DNA of 64,000 bases from SCGC-AAA076-P13 sp963926355 (GCA_963926355.1 CAWUWW010000001.1:62001-126000); one strand, 5' to 3'. Positions 17,294-27,563 are shown, counted from the first letter of the stretch. Made by a program: numbers and translations. Notes: generated by a model from the letters alone, not told the origin.

Positions 17294-18811
17294 TTATTTT
17301 AGTTTTTTACTTAGTAGTAATTCACTTAAAAGTGGAACAGGCCTTCCTGTTCCAGCTTTAACAGGAGAGCTATGCGACGCAGTCGCAGCTATATCTATAT
17401 GAGCCCATTTATAGTCATTAGTAAATTTAGATAAGAAAGCAGCAGCATGGATGGTTCCAGCCTCTCTTCCCCCACCTATGTTCGCTAAATCAGCATAAGA
17501 TGTTTTTGTACATGACTGATGCTCATCCCAGAGCGGAAGCTGCCAAGCTCTATCACCTGATTCTTCTCCTGAGCTAATAATCATATCAGCAAGATGCTGG
17601 TCATTTGCCATAACTCCACTAGCATGTCTTCCAAGGGCAACCACAACTGCACCTGTAAGAGTGGCCATATCAATAACATAAGAAGGTTTATATTTTCCTA
17701 CAAATGTAAGAGCATCTGCTAGGATTAATCGCCCTTCAGCATCTGTATTTAAGATTTCAATTGTTTGACCAGACATTGAAGTTACAACATCACCTGGTTT
17801 GGTAGCAGTTGATGAGCACATATTTTCTGCACAAGCCATAACTCCTACAACATTAACATTAGCATCTAATCTGGCTAAGGTAGACATAACTCCAAATACT
17901 GTTGCAGCACCACACATATCCCATTTCATTTCATCCATACCAGGACTTGGCTTGATTGAAACGCCGCCAGTATCAAAGGTTACCCCTTTACCGACAAGTG
18001 CAATAGGTTTCTCTGAAGGCTTGCCCCCTTTATATTCTATAACCATCATTCTAGCTGGCTCTTTACTTCCTCTGGAAACGCTAAGGAATGAGCCCATGCC
18101 TAGTTTTTCCATATCTTTTTCATTGAAAGATTTAACTTTTAATTTAGGGAAATCCTTAATCATGGCTTTGACCTTGTTTTCAATGATTACAGGAGTGCAA
18201 TGATTTGCAGGGAGATCGCCAAGATACTTAGCAGTATTTACGCCTTCGCCAATAGCATACCCTTTCTTAGCAGCCTGTTTTGCCTTTGCAAGGCTGGCTC
18301 CTGATAATCCGGTAGTCAATATGGTTAATTTTTTTACAGATGGCTTCTTTGCTGTTTTATTTTTTGTTTCAGAAAAGATGTAAACATTTGATTCTATCGT
18401 TTTAGCTATCATTTCAATCATCCATAGAGAATCCTTACCTTCAGGGCAGGCAGTTCCAAACATAATTGATATATCTTTAGCACTTAATTGATTTCCTCTT
18501 TCTGCAATTGTCTTGTACATGCTCAACCACTTGTGCATTGGAGTATCCTTTTCCAAACCTTTAACTAAAAGAATATTTTCTGCTGCAATATCATTTACCT
18601 TAGGAATTAACATAGAAGATCCAGCCTCTTTTAAATGAGAAGCTGTTGTTTTTGACAAGTAGCTTTTAGATGCTTTGTCTAGCTCTTTAAAAGATGGATC
18701 ATTTTTAGTATCTTTATTGATTACCAATACAAGCATGCCTGTCTTTAAACCTTTTAAACTAGTCATTGATGTATCTTGTAATGAGATGTTATTTAAAACT
18801 TTATATGCCAT
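17294..18811 (-). CDS. pepA: leucyl aminopeptidase (M17)
   Basis: Two-zinc cytosolic aminopeptidase. The 505-residue length matches E. coli PepA (503). The catalytic domain shows GKGVTFDTGG (Lys275, Asp280), Asp298 and NTDAEGR (Asp357, Glu359, Arg361), each offset by about five from the E. coli ligands; Lys287 is the second catalytic lysine. In E. coli PepA also binds DNA at carAB and in Xer recombination; whether this one does is unknown. A good AGGAG site precedes the ATG. It is divergent from lptF, as in E. coli. Confidence 0.96.
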   Translation of the reverse strand: MAYKVLNNISLQDTSMTSLKGLKTGMLVLVINKDTKNDPSFKELDKASKSYLSKTTASHLKEAGSSMLIPKVNDIAAENILLVKGLEKDTPMHKWLSMYKTIAERGNQLSAKDISIMFGTACPEGKDSLWMIEMIAKTIESNVYIFSETKNKTAKKPSVKKLTILTTGLSGASLAKAKQAAKKGYAIGEGVNTAKYLGDLPANHCTPVIIENKVKAMIKDFPKLKVKSFNEKDMEKLGMGSFLSVSRGSKEPARMMVIEYKGGKPSEKPIALVGKGVTFDTGGVSIKPSPGMDEMKWDMCGAATVFGVMSTLARLDANVNVVGVMACAENMCSSTATKPGDVVTSMSGQTIEILNTDAEGRLILADALTFVGKYKPSYVIDMATLTGAVVVALGRHASGVMANDQHLADMIISSGEESGDRAWQLPLWDEHQSCTKTSYADLANIGGGREAGTIHAAAFLSKFTNDYKWAHIDIAATASHSSPVKAGTGRPVPLLSELLLSKKLK

Positions 18812-18857
18812 TTAAGGTCTCCTATTTATAGAATTTACTGATAAGATAAATATTGTA

Positions 18858-20015
18858 ATGCATCATAGTTCCCAAGGCATGTATAAAAAAAATATTCTTT
18901 CAAAAAGTCTGAATATGGAGGTTCTTAAATCTTCACTTAGCATCCTATTGATTTTCTTTCTTTTAGTTGTTGGTTCACGAGTTGTCAGCTATTTTGAGCA
19001 GGCAGCGGAAGGTTACTTAGACCCTAGTATTATAATGAGCGTTGTTGCACTCAGGTTTCCAGACTTTATAACTCTTTTAATTCCTTTGTCATTTTTTCTT
19101 GGAGTTCTAATTACCGTTAGCAGACTTTATGCTGAAAGAGAGATATATGGATTTTTTTCTATAGGACTTGCCCCAATTGACTTGGTTAGATTTCTTGCAC
19201 CTCAAGCAATTATTTATTTTGTCTTAACTCTATTGCTAAGTTTGTATATAGCTCCATACACAAAATCTTTATCTCAAGAGCTGCTTTCAATAGATTCATT
19301 TGAAGAGCAAATTGACTCACTTCAATCTAAAAGATTATTTTCTCTTAAGGATGGAAATGGTTTTATTTATGTTGAGGATGCAGAAAATGGATATTTAAAA
19401 GGCATTAAATTATTTCAACCAAATAAAGAAAACTCTTTTTTAGTTTTAGCAGATGAATTAATAGTTAAAGAAAATGGAGCTAATCTGGATCTAAAATTTT
19501 TAGATGGTTCTTTATATAAAGGTATTTTTTCTAATTCCTCGCAATTAGTTTCAACTTTTGGTGAGTTTAAATTATCATTAGACGGAGAGGCGAGTAAGGG
19601 CTCAGAAGTGAGCTTGTCAAAGATATTTGATTATTCATCTAGCTCAGATAATGCCTCTCTTCAATGGAGCATATCAATACCCATTACCATAATAATCCTG
19701 CTTTTTATGGGTGTTTATATGGGAGCAGTCAAGCCAAGACAGGGAAGATTTTCAGTAATACTTCCGGGCATGCTGGTTTATGTAATGTATCTAAGCCTTT
19801 TAATTTATGGAAGAGAGTCTATCTCAGATAATAGTATTTCAAGTATTGGTTTGTGGTGGGTGCATCTACTTTTTTGTCTATTTTTATTATGTTATATATT
19901 TAGAGATAAGATTAGTTTTCATAATTCTACTGCCGTAAGTATAAGAGAGAATACTTATTTAAAATATTCTACTGGCTTCATTTTATTTCTTCTATTGTTA
20001 TGGCTGATAATCTAA
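18858..20015 (+). CDS. lptF: LPS export permease LptF
   Basis: One of two membrane permeases of the LptB2FG ABC complex that extracts LPS from the inner membrane. The 385-residue product has the YjgP/YjgQ layout: three N-terminal membrane helices (about 25-50, 60-80, 105-125), a periplasmic beta-jellyroll (about 135-255), and three C-terminal helices. The segment PLSFFLGVLIT matches the coupling region of the family. Met8 (base 18879) is an alternative start closer to the E. coli N terminus. It is followed by lptG with a TAATG overlap. Confidence 0.94.
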   Translation: MHHSSQGMYKKNILSKSLNMEVLKSSLSILLIFFLLVVGSRVVSYFEQAAEGYLDPSIIMSVVALRFPDFITLLIPLSFFLGVLITVSRLYAEREIYGFFSIGLAPIDLVRFLAPQAIIYFVLTLLLSLYIAPYTKSLSQELLSIDSFEEQIDSLQSKRLFSLKDGNGFIYVEDAENGYLKGIKLFQPNKENSFLVLADELIVKENGANLDLKFLDGSLYKGIFSNSSQLVSTFGEFKLSLDGEASKGSEVSLSKIFDYSSSSDNASLQWSISIPITIIILLFMGVYMGAVKPRQGRFSVILPGMLVYVMYLSLLIYGRESISDNSISSIGLWWVHLLFCLFLLCYIFRDKISFHNSTAVSIRENTYLKYSTGFILFLLLLWLII

Positions 20016-21064
20016 TGAAGATATTTAATAAATACCTTATTAAGAGATCATTTTTTATCTCATTTTTCATATTTATAATCTTTGCCTTGCTTGATTTAGT
20101 TTTTAATTTTATTTCAGAGTTAGAAAATCTTTCAGATGCCTATACATTTATTTCTGCTTTAAAATTTGTTTTTCTATCCATGCCTCATAGCGCAATGAAC
20201 TTCCTAGAAGGAGCATGTTTATTGGGCGTTATGATTTCTCTTGGTATTTCTCATCAAGAGGGAAATCTTAATGTTCTTAGGTCTAGTGGTAAATCACCAA
20301 TTCAAATTATTACTATCAGCTCTTTAGGGCCAATGATTTTAGTTTTTTTCTTTCTAGTAGCAGACGAATTCTCTTTTAGAGAAATACATTTAAATACCCA
20401 GGTTGAGAGAAGCTTAAAATTAAGTAATAACCAAGATACATCTTCCAATGCTCAATGGGTAAAGGATGATAATTCATTAATAAGTTATACCAATATAATT
20501 GGGGATACTATTTTTAACGTAAAGTTTATTAAATCTGCACAAAATGAAGCCTTGTACTTTACAACATCAAACTCTGCAAAAATAAGCAAGGGTGGGGTTT
20601 TGTTCGATGATACATTTCAGTCTTATAGCTTTAATGCTCAAAGTAATGTCAATATATTTGAAGATTTTTCTTTTCCCTTGGTCGCTAGAGTTTCTTTTAA
20701 AGATATTGAAAATCTTGGCCTTGGAGATATTAGAAAATATCAAAAAATTCTTATCGAGGACCTGTCAACAGAAGACCAGCTATTTAAATTACATCTGGAT
20801 AAATCTTTTTATAAAAGAATATTTTATCCATTTTCAATCTTGGCAGTAATAATATTTTTTGGGTCTTTTATATTTAGCTCCCTGCGTGATTCCTCGCCTG
20901 CATCTAGAGTAGTCTTGGCAGTTGTTGGGGGGTTTGTATATAGAGTAATTCAAGATTTTTCAATAAGCCTCTTTATTTCTTTTAGTTATCCAATCTTAAT
21001 TGGTGTGATTGCACCAGCAACTCTATTATTAATAGCTAGCAGCTATTCTTATAAAAAGATTTAA
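20015..21064 (+). CDS. lptG: LPS export permease LptG
   Basis: Second permease of LptB2FG. I chose the ATG at 20015, which overlaps the lptF TAA as TAATG and gives MKIFNKYLIKRS, matching the family start; an ATG 15 bases earlier is possible. The 349-residue product has the six-helix permease plan with a periplasmic domain (about 130-250). The last helices resemble LptF. The partners lptB, lptC and lptA are not in the window. It converges with the RDD gene, the two stop codons sharing TTAA. Confidence 0.94.
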   Translation: MKIFNKYLIKRSFFISFFIFIIFALLDLVFNFISELENLSDAYTFISALKFVFLSMPHSAMNFLEGACLLGVMISLGISHQEGNLNVLRSSGKSPIQIITISSLGPMILVFFFLVADEFSFREIHLNTQVERSLKLSNNQDTSSNAQWVKDDNSLISYTNIIGDTIFNVKFIKSAQNEALYFTTSNSAKISKGGVLFDDTFQSYSFNAQSNVNIFEDFSFPLVARVSFKDIENLGLGDIRKYQKILIEDLSTEDQLFKLHLDKSFYKRIFYPFSILAVIIFFGSFIFSSLRDSSPASRVVLAVVGGFVYRVIQDFSISLFISFSYPILIGVIAPATLLLIASSYSYKKI

Positions 21065-21471
21065 ATAGACCTTAGACTAGTCCCAGATAAAGTATCGCTA
21101 ATTGAATGCCCCTTTGAAGAAAAGTATATTTGAAGAAGCGGAAGTCCAGCCAAGCTAAATATAAAAAGATTTGCTATAAATCTAATTGAAGCTTGTTGTA
21201 AATTTACACTACCACCATCTATGCTATAAATTTCTACTTTCCATATGGCCATTCCTAGAGTTTTATTTCCATGAATCCAAAAATAACTATAGAAAGCCCA
21301 GGTGCTAATAAGAACAATTAAAAGCCCTAGCCATTGGTTTAATATTTCTCCATCATTCATCCATAAAGCAATAGAACCGACACCAAACCACACGCCTAGT
21401 AAAAGTAAGAAATCATAAATGGTTGCCGCAATCCTTTTTAATGGAAAAATGATGTGGGATTCTTGATTCAT
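21061..21471 (-). CDS. RDD family membrane protein
   Basis: A 136-residue protein with three or four membrane helices. The N-terminal KRIAATIYDFLLL carries the Arg and Asp of the RDD signature, and GNKTLGMAIWKVEI is the typical loop between helices. Function is unknown for most RDD proteins; some are implicated in ion antiport. RDD genes next to lptFG are common in gammaproteobacteria (knowledge of neighbourhoods, not a functional proof). Confidence 0.85.
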   Translation of the reverse strand: MNQESHIIFPLKRIAATIYDFLLLLGVWFGVGSIALWMNDGEILNQWLGLLIVLISTWAFYSYFWIHGNKTLGMAIWKVEIYSIDGGSVNLQQASIRFIANLFIFSLAGLPLLQIYFSSKGHSISDTLSGTSLRSI

Positions 21472-21511
21472 TTTGCTATAGTAATTAAATTACTTAAAAG
21501 AATAAATCATT

Positions 21512-22984
21512 ATGAATAAAGATACTGGATTTTTTGGTCACCCAATCGGGCTTAGAACATTATTTCTTACAGAAATGTGGGAGAGGATGTCTTACTATGG
21601 AATGAGAGCTTTGCTGGTACTTTATATGACAGGTTCACTGGCAGGATTTAATCCTGGGATGGGTTTGTCTGCAATGGATGCAAATGCAATATATGGAATA
21701 TACGTTGGGATGGTTTATTTCATGGTAGTTCCAGGAGGTTGGATTGCTGATAATATTCTAGGGCATCAGAAGGCAGTTCTTCTTGGCGCAATCATAATTG
21801 CTCTTGGTCATTTCATCCTCGCTATTCCTGTTGAACAAACATTTTTTCTAGGCTTGGTTTTTGTTGTTTTAGGAACAGGTCTTCTAAAAGGAAATATCTC
21901 AACAATAGTTGGTAACCTATATGATGAGGATGACAAGAGAAGAGATTCAGGTTACACAATCTTCTATATGTCTATCAATATTGGCTCTACTTTAGGATTC
22001 TTAATTTGCTCTTATCTAGGAGAAAAGATAGGTTGGCATTACGGTTTTGGCGCAGCAGGTATAGGCATGGCTTTTGGAGTATTTCAATATATTAGATTCA
22101 GACATCTTTTAGGCTCAGCCGGTGAATTTCCAAATGACATGGAAGAATCAAAGAGAGCAGGGTATGTTAAATGGACTAAGTTAAGTTTAGCTTTAATGTT
22201 TATTGTTATTGGCTGTGGTTTGTTTGGTCTTATTGCAATTGAACCAAGAGTTTTCGCTGAAAATTTTGCTTACTTCCTGACAGTAGTTGCCGGTGCATAC
22301 TTTCTTTACTTATATACTTTTGCAGGTCTTTCAACTTCTGAGAAAAAAAACTTGCTACTCCTGTTTGTTTTATTTATAGGTGCAGCTGCTTTCTGGTCAG
22401 GCTTTGATCAATCAGCAAGCTCATTAAGTATTTTTGCAAGAGATTACACAGATCTATCTGTAGCAGGTTTTATTATTCCAATAGGATGGCTCCAGTTTGC
22501 TAATCCAATTTTTGTTGTAACTTTTGCTCCGATCTTTGCGGGAATTTGGGCTCATTTAGCAAGAATAAATATGGATCCATCATTGCCTATTAAATTTGCT
22601 ATTGGCCTTATATTTATGGCAATAAGTTTTATCGTTATGGTTTATGCGGTTCAGCTAGCAATGGTTTCAGCTCCAGTTGGAATGAGATGGCTTCTGCTTA
22701 CATACTTACTTCAAACATGGGGAGAGCTTGCTTTATCACCAATTGGTTTGTCTGCTTTTTCTAAGTATTCACCAAAAAGATATATGGGCCAAATGTTTGG
22801 CTTATGGTTCCTAGCATCTGCAATTGGCGGAGTGCTTGCAGGGCTACTAGGTGGAGATGCAACGGTTGATGGGTTGAGCTCAGTTCAGCCAATATTCACA
22901 TTTATGATTCAGTACTACGCTGTTATAGCGGTCCTATTAATCGCAATGTCGTTTGTATTTAAATCTAGAGAAAAAAATTCTTAA
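21512..22984 (+). CDS. POT family proton-dependent oligopeptide transporter
   Basis: A 490-residue major-facilitator protein with about 14 predicted helices. The N-terminal signature EMWERMSYYGMRALL contains the ExxER-type proton-coupling motif followed by YYG, and a typical POT segment GLLKGNISTIVG lies near residue 125; WGELALSPIGLSAFSK (about 410) is the second POT signature. It imports di- and tripeptides with protons. Substrate range cannot be read from the sequence. A short 7-base inverted repeat (21480-21494) lies in the divergent promoter region shared with the RDD gene. Confidence 0.94.
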   Translation: MNKDTGFFGHPIGLRTLFLTEMWERMSYYGMRALLVLYMTGSLAGFNPGMGLSAMDANAIYGIYVGMVYFMVVPGGWIADNILGHQKAVLLGAIIIALGHFILAIPVEQTFFLGLVFVVLGTGLLKGNISTIVGNLYDEDDKRRDSGYTIFYMSINIGSTLGFLICSYLGEKIGWHYGFGAAGIGMAFGVFQYIRFRHLLGSAGEFPNDMEESKRAGYVKWTKLSLALMFIVIGCGLFGLIAIEPRVFAENFAYFLTVVAGAYFLYLYTFAGLSTSEKKNLLLLFVLFIGAAAFWSGFDQSASSLSIFARDYTDLSVAGFIIPIGWLQFANPIFVVTFAPIFAGIWAHLARINMDPSLPIKFAIGLIFMAISFIVMVYAVQLAMVSAPVGMRWLLLTYLLQTWGELALSPIGLSAFSKYSPKRYMGQMFGLWFLASAIGGVLAGLLGGDATVDGLSSVQPIFTFMIQYYAVIAVLLIAMSFVFKSREKNS

Positions 22985-22987
22985 GAG

Positions 22988-24118
22988 TTAAGAAAATTTT
23001 GAATTAAGGCCTTTAAGAATATCTGTATAGATATTTTTAAGGGTCCATAATTCTGATATTTTTATATGCTCATCTATTTGATGAATAGTATCGTTTAAAG
23101 GCCCAAGCTCAACAATCTCTGTGCCCATTTTTGCGACAAACCTTCCGTCTGATGTGCCCCCTTTAGCATTTAAGTCTGGAGTGTAGCCAGCAATATTTTC
23201 AATTGATTTTACAACCACATCTTTCAAGTTATCTTCTGTTGTCAGGTATGGAAGTCCGCTCAGTCTCCAGTTAATTTCATATTTTATATTTAATTTTTTA
23301 AGAATAGATTCAAACTCATCAACTAATGTTTCTTGAGTAGACTCAGTCGAGTATCTAAAGTTAAAAAACATATCCAACTCACCAGGAACAACATTTTTAG
23401 CTCCTGTTCCAGAATGAATATTTGATATTTGGAAGCTGGTGGGTTGAAAAATGGCGTTGCCGTTATCCCATACTGTATTCTTCAGCTCAACTATTACATC
23501 GCTTGCTGAAAATATTGGATTATTTACGTTTTCTGGATAAGCAATATGTCCTTGTTTACCTAATATTTTTAAAGAACCACCTAAAGACCCTCTTCTTCCA
23601 ATTCTGACACTGTCACCTATTTTTTCATATGAAGTGGGCTCGCCAACAAGGCACAAGTCAATTCTTTCATCTCTTTCGATCATGTCATCCACTATCTTAT
23701 CTATAAAGCCATCTACAGCATCTCCCTCTTCATTAGATGTTAATAAAATAGCAATCCTAAAATTAAGATTTGGGCTTGAAGCAAAGAACTCATCTAATGA
23801 TTCTAAGAAAGCTGCAATTGACCCTTTCATATCAGCCGTTCCTCTTCCATATAAAAGATCTCCTTGAATATGAGCAGAGAAGGGCGGGTAGGTCCACTTA
23901 TCGACAGGTCCGGTTGGCACTACATCAGTATGCCCAAGGAAGCAGAATAATTTTCCTTTATCACCAAAAGTGGCATAAAGGTTTTCTACATTTAAATAAT
24001 TAATTCTTTCGCAATTAAAATTTAATCTATCAAGTCTTTCTTCAATAATATCAAAGCAACCTTCATCTTTTGGGGAAAGAGATTCTATCTGTATAAGATC
24101 CTGAAGAAATTTAATCAT
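22988..24118 (-). CDS. dapE: succinyl-diaminopimelate desuccinylase
   Basis: Zinc hydrolase of the M20 family that removes succinate from N-succinyl-LL-diaminopimelate in lysine and peptidoglycan precursor synthesis. In the 376-residue product, FLGHTDVVPTG, GRGTADMKGS, SNEEGDAVDG (catalytic Glu plus metal ligand), GEPTS and KGGTSDGRF are the M20/DapE metal and substrate motifs in the expected order. Its start overlaps dapD by 8 bases, so the two successive pathway enzymes (DapC apart) are coupled. Confidence 0.96.
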   Translation of the reverse strand: MIKFLQDLIQIESLSPKDEGCFDIIEERLDRLNFNCERINYLNVENLYATFGDKGKLFCFLGHTDVVPTGPVDKWTYPPFSAHIQGDLLYGRGTADMKGSIAAFLESLDEFFASSPNLNFRIAILLTSNEEGDAVDGFIDKIVDDMIERDERIDLCLVGEPTSYEKIGDSVRIGRRGSLGGSLKILGKQGHIAYPENVNNPIFSASDVIVELKNTVWDNGNAIFQPTSFQISNIHSGTGAKNVVPGELDMFFNFRYSTESTQETLVDEFESILKKLNIKYEINWRLSGLPYLTTEDNLKDVVVKSIENIAGYTPDLNAKGGTSDGRFVAKMGTEIVELGPLNDTIHQIDEHIKISELWTLKNIYTDILKGLNSKFS

Positions 24119-25025
24119 TTGAATGCAATTCCGTATTTAATTCCACTGATGATTTATTTGGCCTTGCTATAACTGCTCCATTTAAAGAGTTCCTTATAAA
24201 CACCAGATTAGATAAGCCGGATAATTCTGCGCCTTTATAAATACCTTTAGATGAATTAGTTTCATCAAATAGCTCTATTTTTGTTCCACCAGTAATATAT
24301 AAACCAGCTTCAATTATACAATTATTTCCAAGTGGGATGCCAAGACCAGAATTTGCTCCTAGTAAACAATTTTCACCAACTGAAATCTTTATATTATTGC
24401 CACCAGACAGTGTCCCCATAGTACTGCATCCACCGCCAAGGTCTGAGTTATTACCAATAACAACCCCAGCTGATATTCTTCCCTCTATCATAGCTTTCCC
24501 TAAAGTGCCGGCATTAAAGTTAATAAAGCCTTCGTGCATAACCGTTGTACCTTCTGCTATATAGGCCCCAAGCCTTACCCTTGATGCATCTGCTATCCTG
24601 ACATTTTTCGGGATGATGTAATCAGTTAAGCAAGGAAATTTATCAAGCGATCTAACATAAAGGTTTGTATTTTTTTGCTTAGATTCAAGCAATTTTTTAT
24701 CAATTTCATCTATAGAAATAGGTCCATGATTTGTCCAAGCAACATTTGGAAGAGCGCTAAACATTCCATCAAGGTTAATAGAGTTGGGAAGAACAAATTT
24801 ATATGAAAGAAGGTGAAGCTTAAGATATGCAGAGCAGACATCTTTTACATCTGAATTAAGGTCATTCTCATCCCATGAAATTTCTATAATCTCTTTAGAG
24901 GAGCTAACTTCTCCCAAGGAATGAATGTCTGTTGTTTTGCCGTCAAAATTAATAATAGGAAAAAATACATCAAGAATATCTCCAGCAGATGATTTGGTTG
25001 CTATTCCTGTTGCAGTAATTTTCAT
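24111..25025 (-). CDS. dapD: tetrahydrodipicolinate N-succinyltransferase (Pseudomonas/actinobacterial type)
   Basis: Transfers succinyl from succinyl-CoA to tetrahydrodipicolinate. The 304-residue product is not the short E. coli type: it has an N-terminal domain, the conserved LPNVAWTNHGP segment (about 90) and a C-terminal left-handed beta-helix (about 140-270) including GAYIAEGTTVMHEGFINFNA and GGGCSTMGTLSGG. This matches the DapD type of Pseudomonas and mycobacteria. The ATG has no clear ribosome site; a TATAAT lies only 6 bases upstream. Confidence 0.93.
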   Translation of the reverse strand: MKITATGIATKSSAGDILDVFFPIINFDGKTTDIHSLGEVSSSKEIIEISWDENDLNSDVKDVCSAYLKLHLLSYKFVLPNSINLDGMFSALPNVAWTNHGPISIDEIDKKLLESKQKNTNLYVRSLDKFPCLTDYIIPKNVRIADASRVRLGAYIAEGTTVMHEGFINFNAGTLGKAMIEGRISAGVVIGNNSDLGGGCSTMGTLSGGNNIKISVGENCLLGANSGLGIPLGNNCIIEAGLYITGGTKIELFDETNSSKGIYKGAELSGLSNLVFIRNSLNGAVIARPNKSSVELNTELHSND

Positions 25026-25055
25026 TTTATTATTATAGTTTGTACTAAACGTAAT

Positions 25056-27563
25056 TTATATAAGTTCTGTGAGTGCTTTCGTAATTTTTTGTATTTTTAC
25101 TTTAGATACGCTAGATAAGGTCATGTCTTCTATCTCAAAAGTATCCTCAACCCTATCTCCTAGAGTATTTATTCTAGCTGAATAAATAGAAGTACCATTT
25201 TCATTAAGTACTTTTGCAATCTTTTCAAGCAAACCAGGACTATCAAGAGTTTCTATAGTCAAAAGATTTCTTTTTTTTACTTTATCTTCCACATTCGTTA
25301 CGTAAAGAATTTTTTTAAAGCTCTTTAGGTTTTTTTCTTTCTTAGTAGATTTCTTGAAAGTGGAATAGTTTTTAAAGTTATCTAAGATTCTATCTTTAAC
25401 CTCTCTTAACTCTGAGCTGTTCAGTGCTCTAGTATGGTGAGAAAATTTTGTTATAAAGGTATTTGCTGCAATCCCATTATTACTACTAGTTGATATATTT
25501 GCATCAATAACCTCTAACCCAGATAGATCTAATATTTTTACAAGTTTTAAAAATAACCCGTCTGAGTTATCAACCTTGATAAAAATTTCTATTAAATCTT
25601 CAAAACATCTCCTACAGCCTACAACGGGTTCGCCAAGCCTCCCCTTTAATACGAGACCACTTTGCCATTTAAGCTTGTCAGAATTATTTTTATTAAAATA
25701 TTCTGCATCAAATAAATCAAGGTAATCATTTATAGAACCTAATTGGGCCCCATTAAAAATTTTTAAAACATTAGCCTTTCTATCTGCTGCAATTTCATTT
25801 GATGTTTTAATAGGTTCTTTATTTAATTTAGATCTGGTTAATAAAAATAGGTCTCTTAGAAGGCTATGTTTCCACCCATTCCATAGTGCTGGGTTTGTCG
25901 CTCTTATGTCATTTACCGTTAAAAGGTATAGATAATTCAATCTTTCAGTATTTAATACTAATGCTGCAAAGGAGTTTATAGTTTCTGGGTCTGAGATATC
26001 TTTTTTCTGAGATATTGATGACATTTCTAAGTGATTTAATACCAGCCACGAAACTAAATCAGCATCTGCAACTGACAGGCCAATTTTTTTAGCAAAATCA
26101 AAACTTATTTTTGCACCTATTTTAGAGTGATCCCCTCCCTTGCCTTTGCCAATATCATGAAATAGACCTGCTAAATAAAGGACTTCAATTTTCTCTAATT
26201 TATTTATCAACTCGAATTCAAGTTCAAAACCATTTTGGCAAGCTATTTGCATTTGACGCATATTTCTTAAAACTTTAAAGGTATGCTCATCAACGGTATA
26301 GACATGAAATAAATCAAATTGCATTTGACCAATAACATCGCCAAACTCTTTGATGTAAGCCTGCAGAATGCCGAGGTTTTTCATAGTCTTTAACATCGAT
26401 GATAGGTTATATTTCGATCTTAAAATTCTTAAGAACTGAGCTGAGGTATAGCCATCATTCCTAAAATTATCATCAATTAAGTAAACATTTTCTTTCAACA
26501 AAATTTTTGTTGGAGTATCAATTGAATTAATTTTTTTATTTTTACCAATGTAAATAAAAATATCAAAGATAAGGTTTTTTCTTTTGGACATATTCCCATT
26601 TTTTATTCCTATCTTATTTCCTCTTACATAAAATTCACCGTAGCTTTTTGTTAAAGTGAAGGTCGTGCTTTCCCTATAACTCTCAAATATTAAATTATTA
26701 AAATTTGAAAGATTTGATGCATTCTCATAATATCTTTGCATCATTAACTCAACTGTTCTTTTATTGGTAGCACCTTTTAGTTGGGCCTGTTTGGATATTT
26801 CAATTTGAGATTCAAAGCTCAATCTATTTTTCTTAGTTGTTATGTTTGTTGCAAAACGCATTACTTTAATAAAATTATATGAATCAACAGCAGAATCTAT
26901 CTGATCAGCAAATTCTTTTGATTTTTTTATATCCTCATAATTAATAAAATTAAAACAATGCTGAAGAATCCATAGAGCCGTTTGAAAGTCTCTAAGTGCC
27001 CCGGGAGATTCCTTTAAATCTGGCTCTAGGTTGTACTGTGTTGAAAAGAACGACTTGTATCTTTCTTCTTGTTCATTATATTTGGCATTAAAAAATTTTT
27101 TCTTACCCCAGGACCTGCTGAGAATATCATTTACTTTGATATCAATATCAGGACTTGAAATTAAAGATCTCCTAGTTAAGTATGATGTAAATTCTACTGG
27201 GTCTTTTCCGGCAACCTTTTTAATGTCTTGAATAGTTCTTACAGAATGGCCAACCTTCAGGCCTACATCCCATAGCTTCGCAATATATCTTTCAAGACCT
27301 TCTGTATTTTTAGAATTTTTATTATGCTGAACTATTGAAAGATCGACATCTGATGAGGGAAACATTTCCCTTCTTCCAAACCCGCCATTTGCGTATATTG
27401 AATATTCTGAGGAGAGATTAAATTCATTAAAATTTGTAATAACAACTTTCTCAATTTCATCTGAGTGGCCTGCTAAATATTTATTAACTAGAGCAGGTTT
27501 TTTATAAATCTTAGAAAAATTTCTCCAAAAACTTTCATTAATGGCTGATTCTTTAAAGGTCAT
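25056..27563 (-). CDS. glnD: bifunctional PII uridylyltransferase/uridylyl-removing enzyme
   Basis: GlnD senses glutamine and adds or removes UMP on PII proteins. The 835-residue product (E. coli 890) has a nucleotidyltransferase domain with GGFGRREMFPSSDVDL (about 60-75, Asp72 and Asp74 as metal ligands), a middle helical region, an HD hydrolase domain with LAGLFHDIGKGKGGDHS (about 470), and two ACT domains at the C terminus (about 650-835) for glutamine. All activities appear intact. It starts inside the last bases of map (4-base overlap) and is followed by dapD, as in Pseudomonas-like neighbourhoods. Confidence 0.96.
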   Translation of the reverse strand: MTFKESAINESFWRNFSKIYKKPALVNKYLAGHSDEIEKVVITNFNEFNLSSEYSIYANGGFGRREMFPSSDVDLSIVQHNKNSKNTEGLERYIAKLWDVGLKVGHSVRTIQDIKKVAGKDPVEFTSYLTRRSLISSPDIDIKVNDILSRSWGKKKFFNAKYNEQEERYKSFFSTQYNLEPDLKESPGALRDFQTALWILQHCFNFINYEDIKKSKEFADQIDSAVDSYNFIKVMRFATNITTKKNRLSFESQIEISKQAQLKGATNKRTVELMMQRYYENASNLSNFNNLIFESYRESTTFTLTKSYGEFYVRGNKIGIKNGNMSKRKNLIFDIFIYIGKNKKINSIDTPTKILLKENVYLIDDNFRNDGYTSAQFLRILRSKYNLSSMLKTMKNLGILQAYIKEFGDVIGQMQFDLFHVYTVDEHTFKVLRNMRQMQIACQNGFELEFELINKLEKIEVLYLAGLFHDIGKGKGGDHSKIGAKISFDFAKKIGLSVADADLVSWLVLNHLEMSSISQKKDISDPETINSFAALVLNTERLNYLYLLTVNDIRATNPALWNGWKHSLLRDLFLLTRSKLNKEPIKTSNEIAADRKANVLKIFNGAQLGSINDYLDLFDAEYFNKNNSDKLKWQSGLVLKGRLGEPVVGCRRCFEDLIEIFIKVDNSDGLFLKLVKILDLSGLEVIDANISTSSNNGIAANTFITKFSHHTRALNSSELREVKDRILDNFKNYSTFKKSTKKEKNLKSFKKILYVTNVEDKVKKRNLLTIETLDSPGLLEKIAKVLNENGTSIYSARINTLGDRVEDTFEIEDMTLSSVSKVKIQKITKALTELI

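Noticed and set aside
17799..18203. 134-codon open frame antisense to pepA
   Set aside because: Lies wholly inside intact pepA and has a composition typical of antisense translation; no supporting motif.
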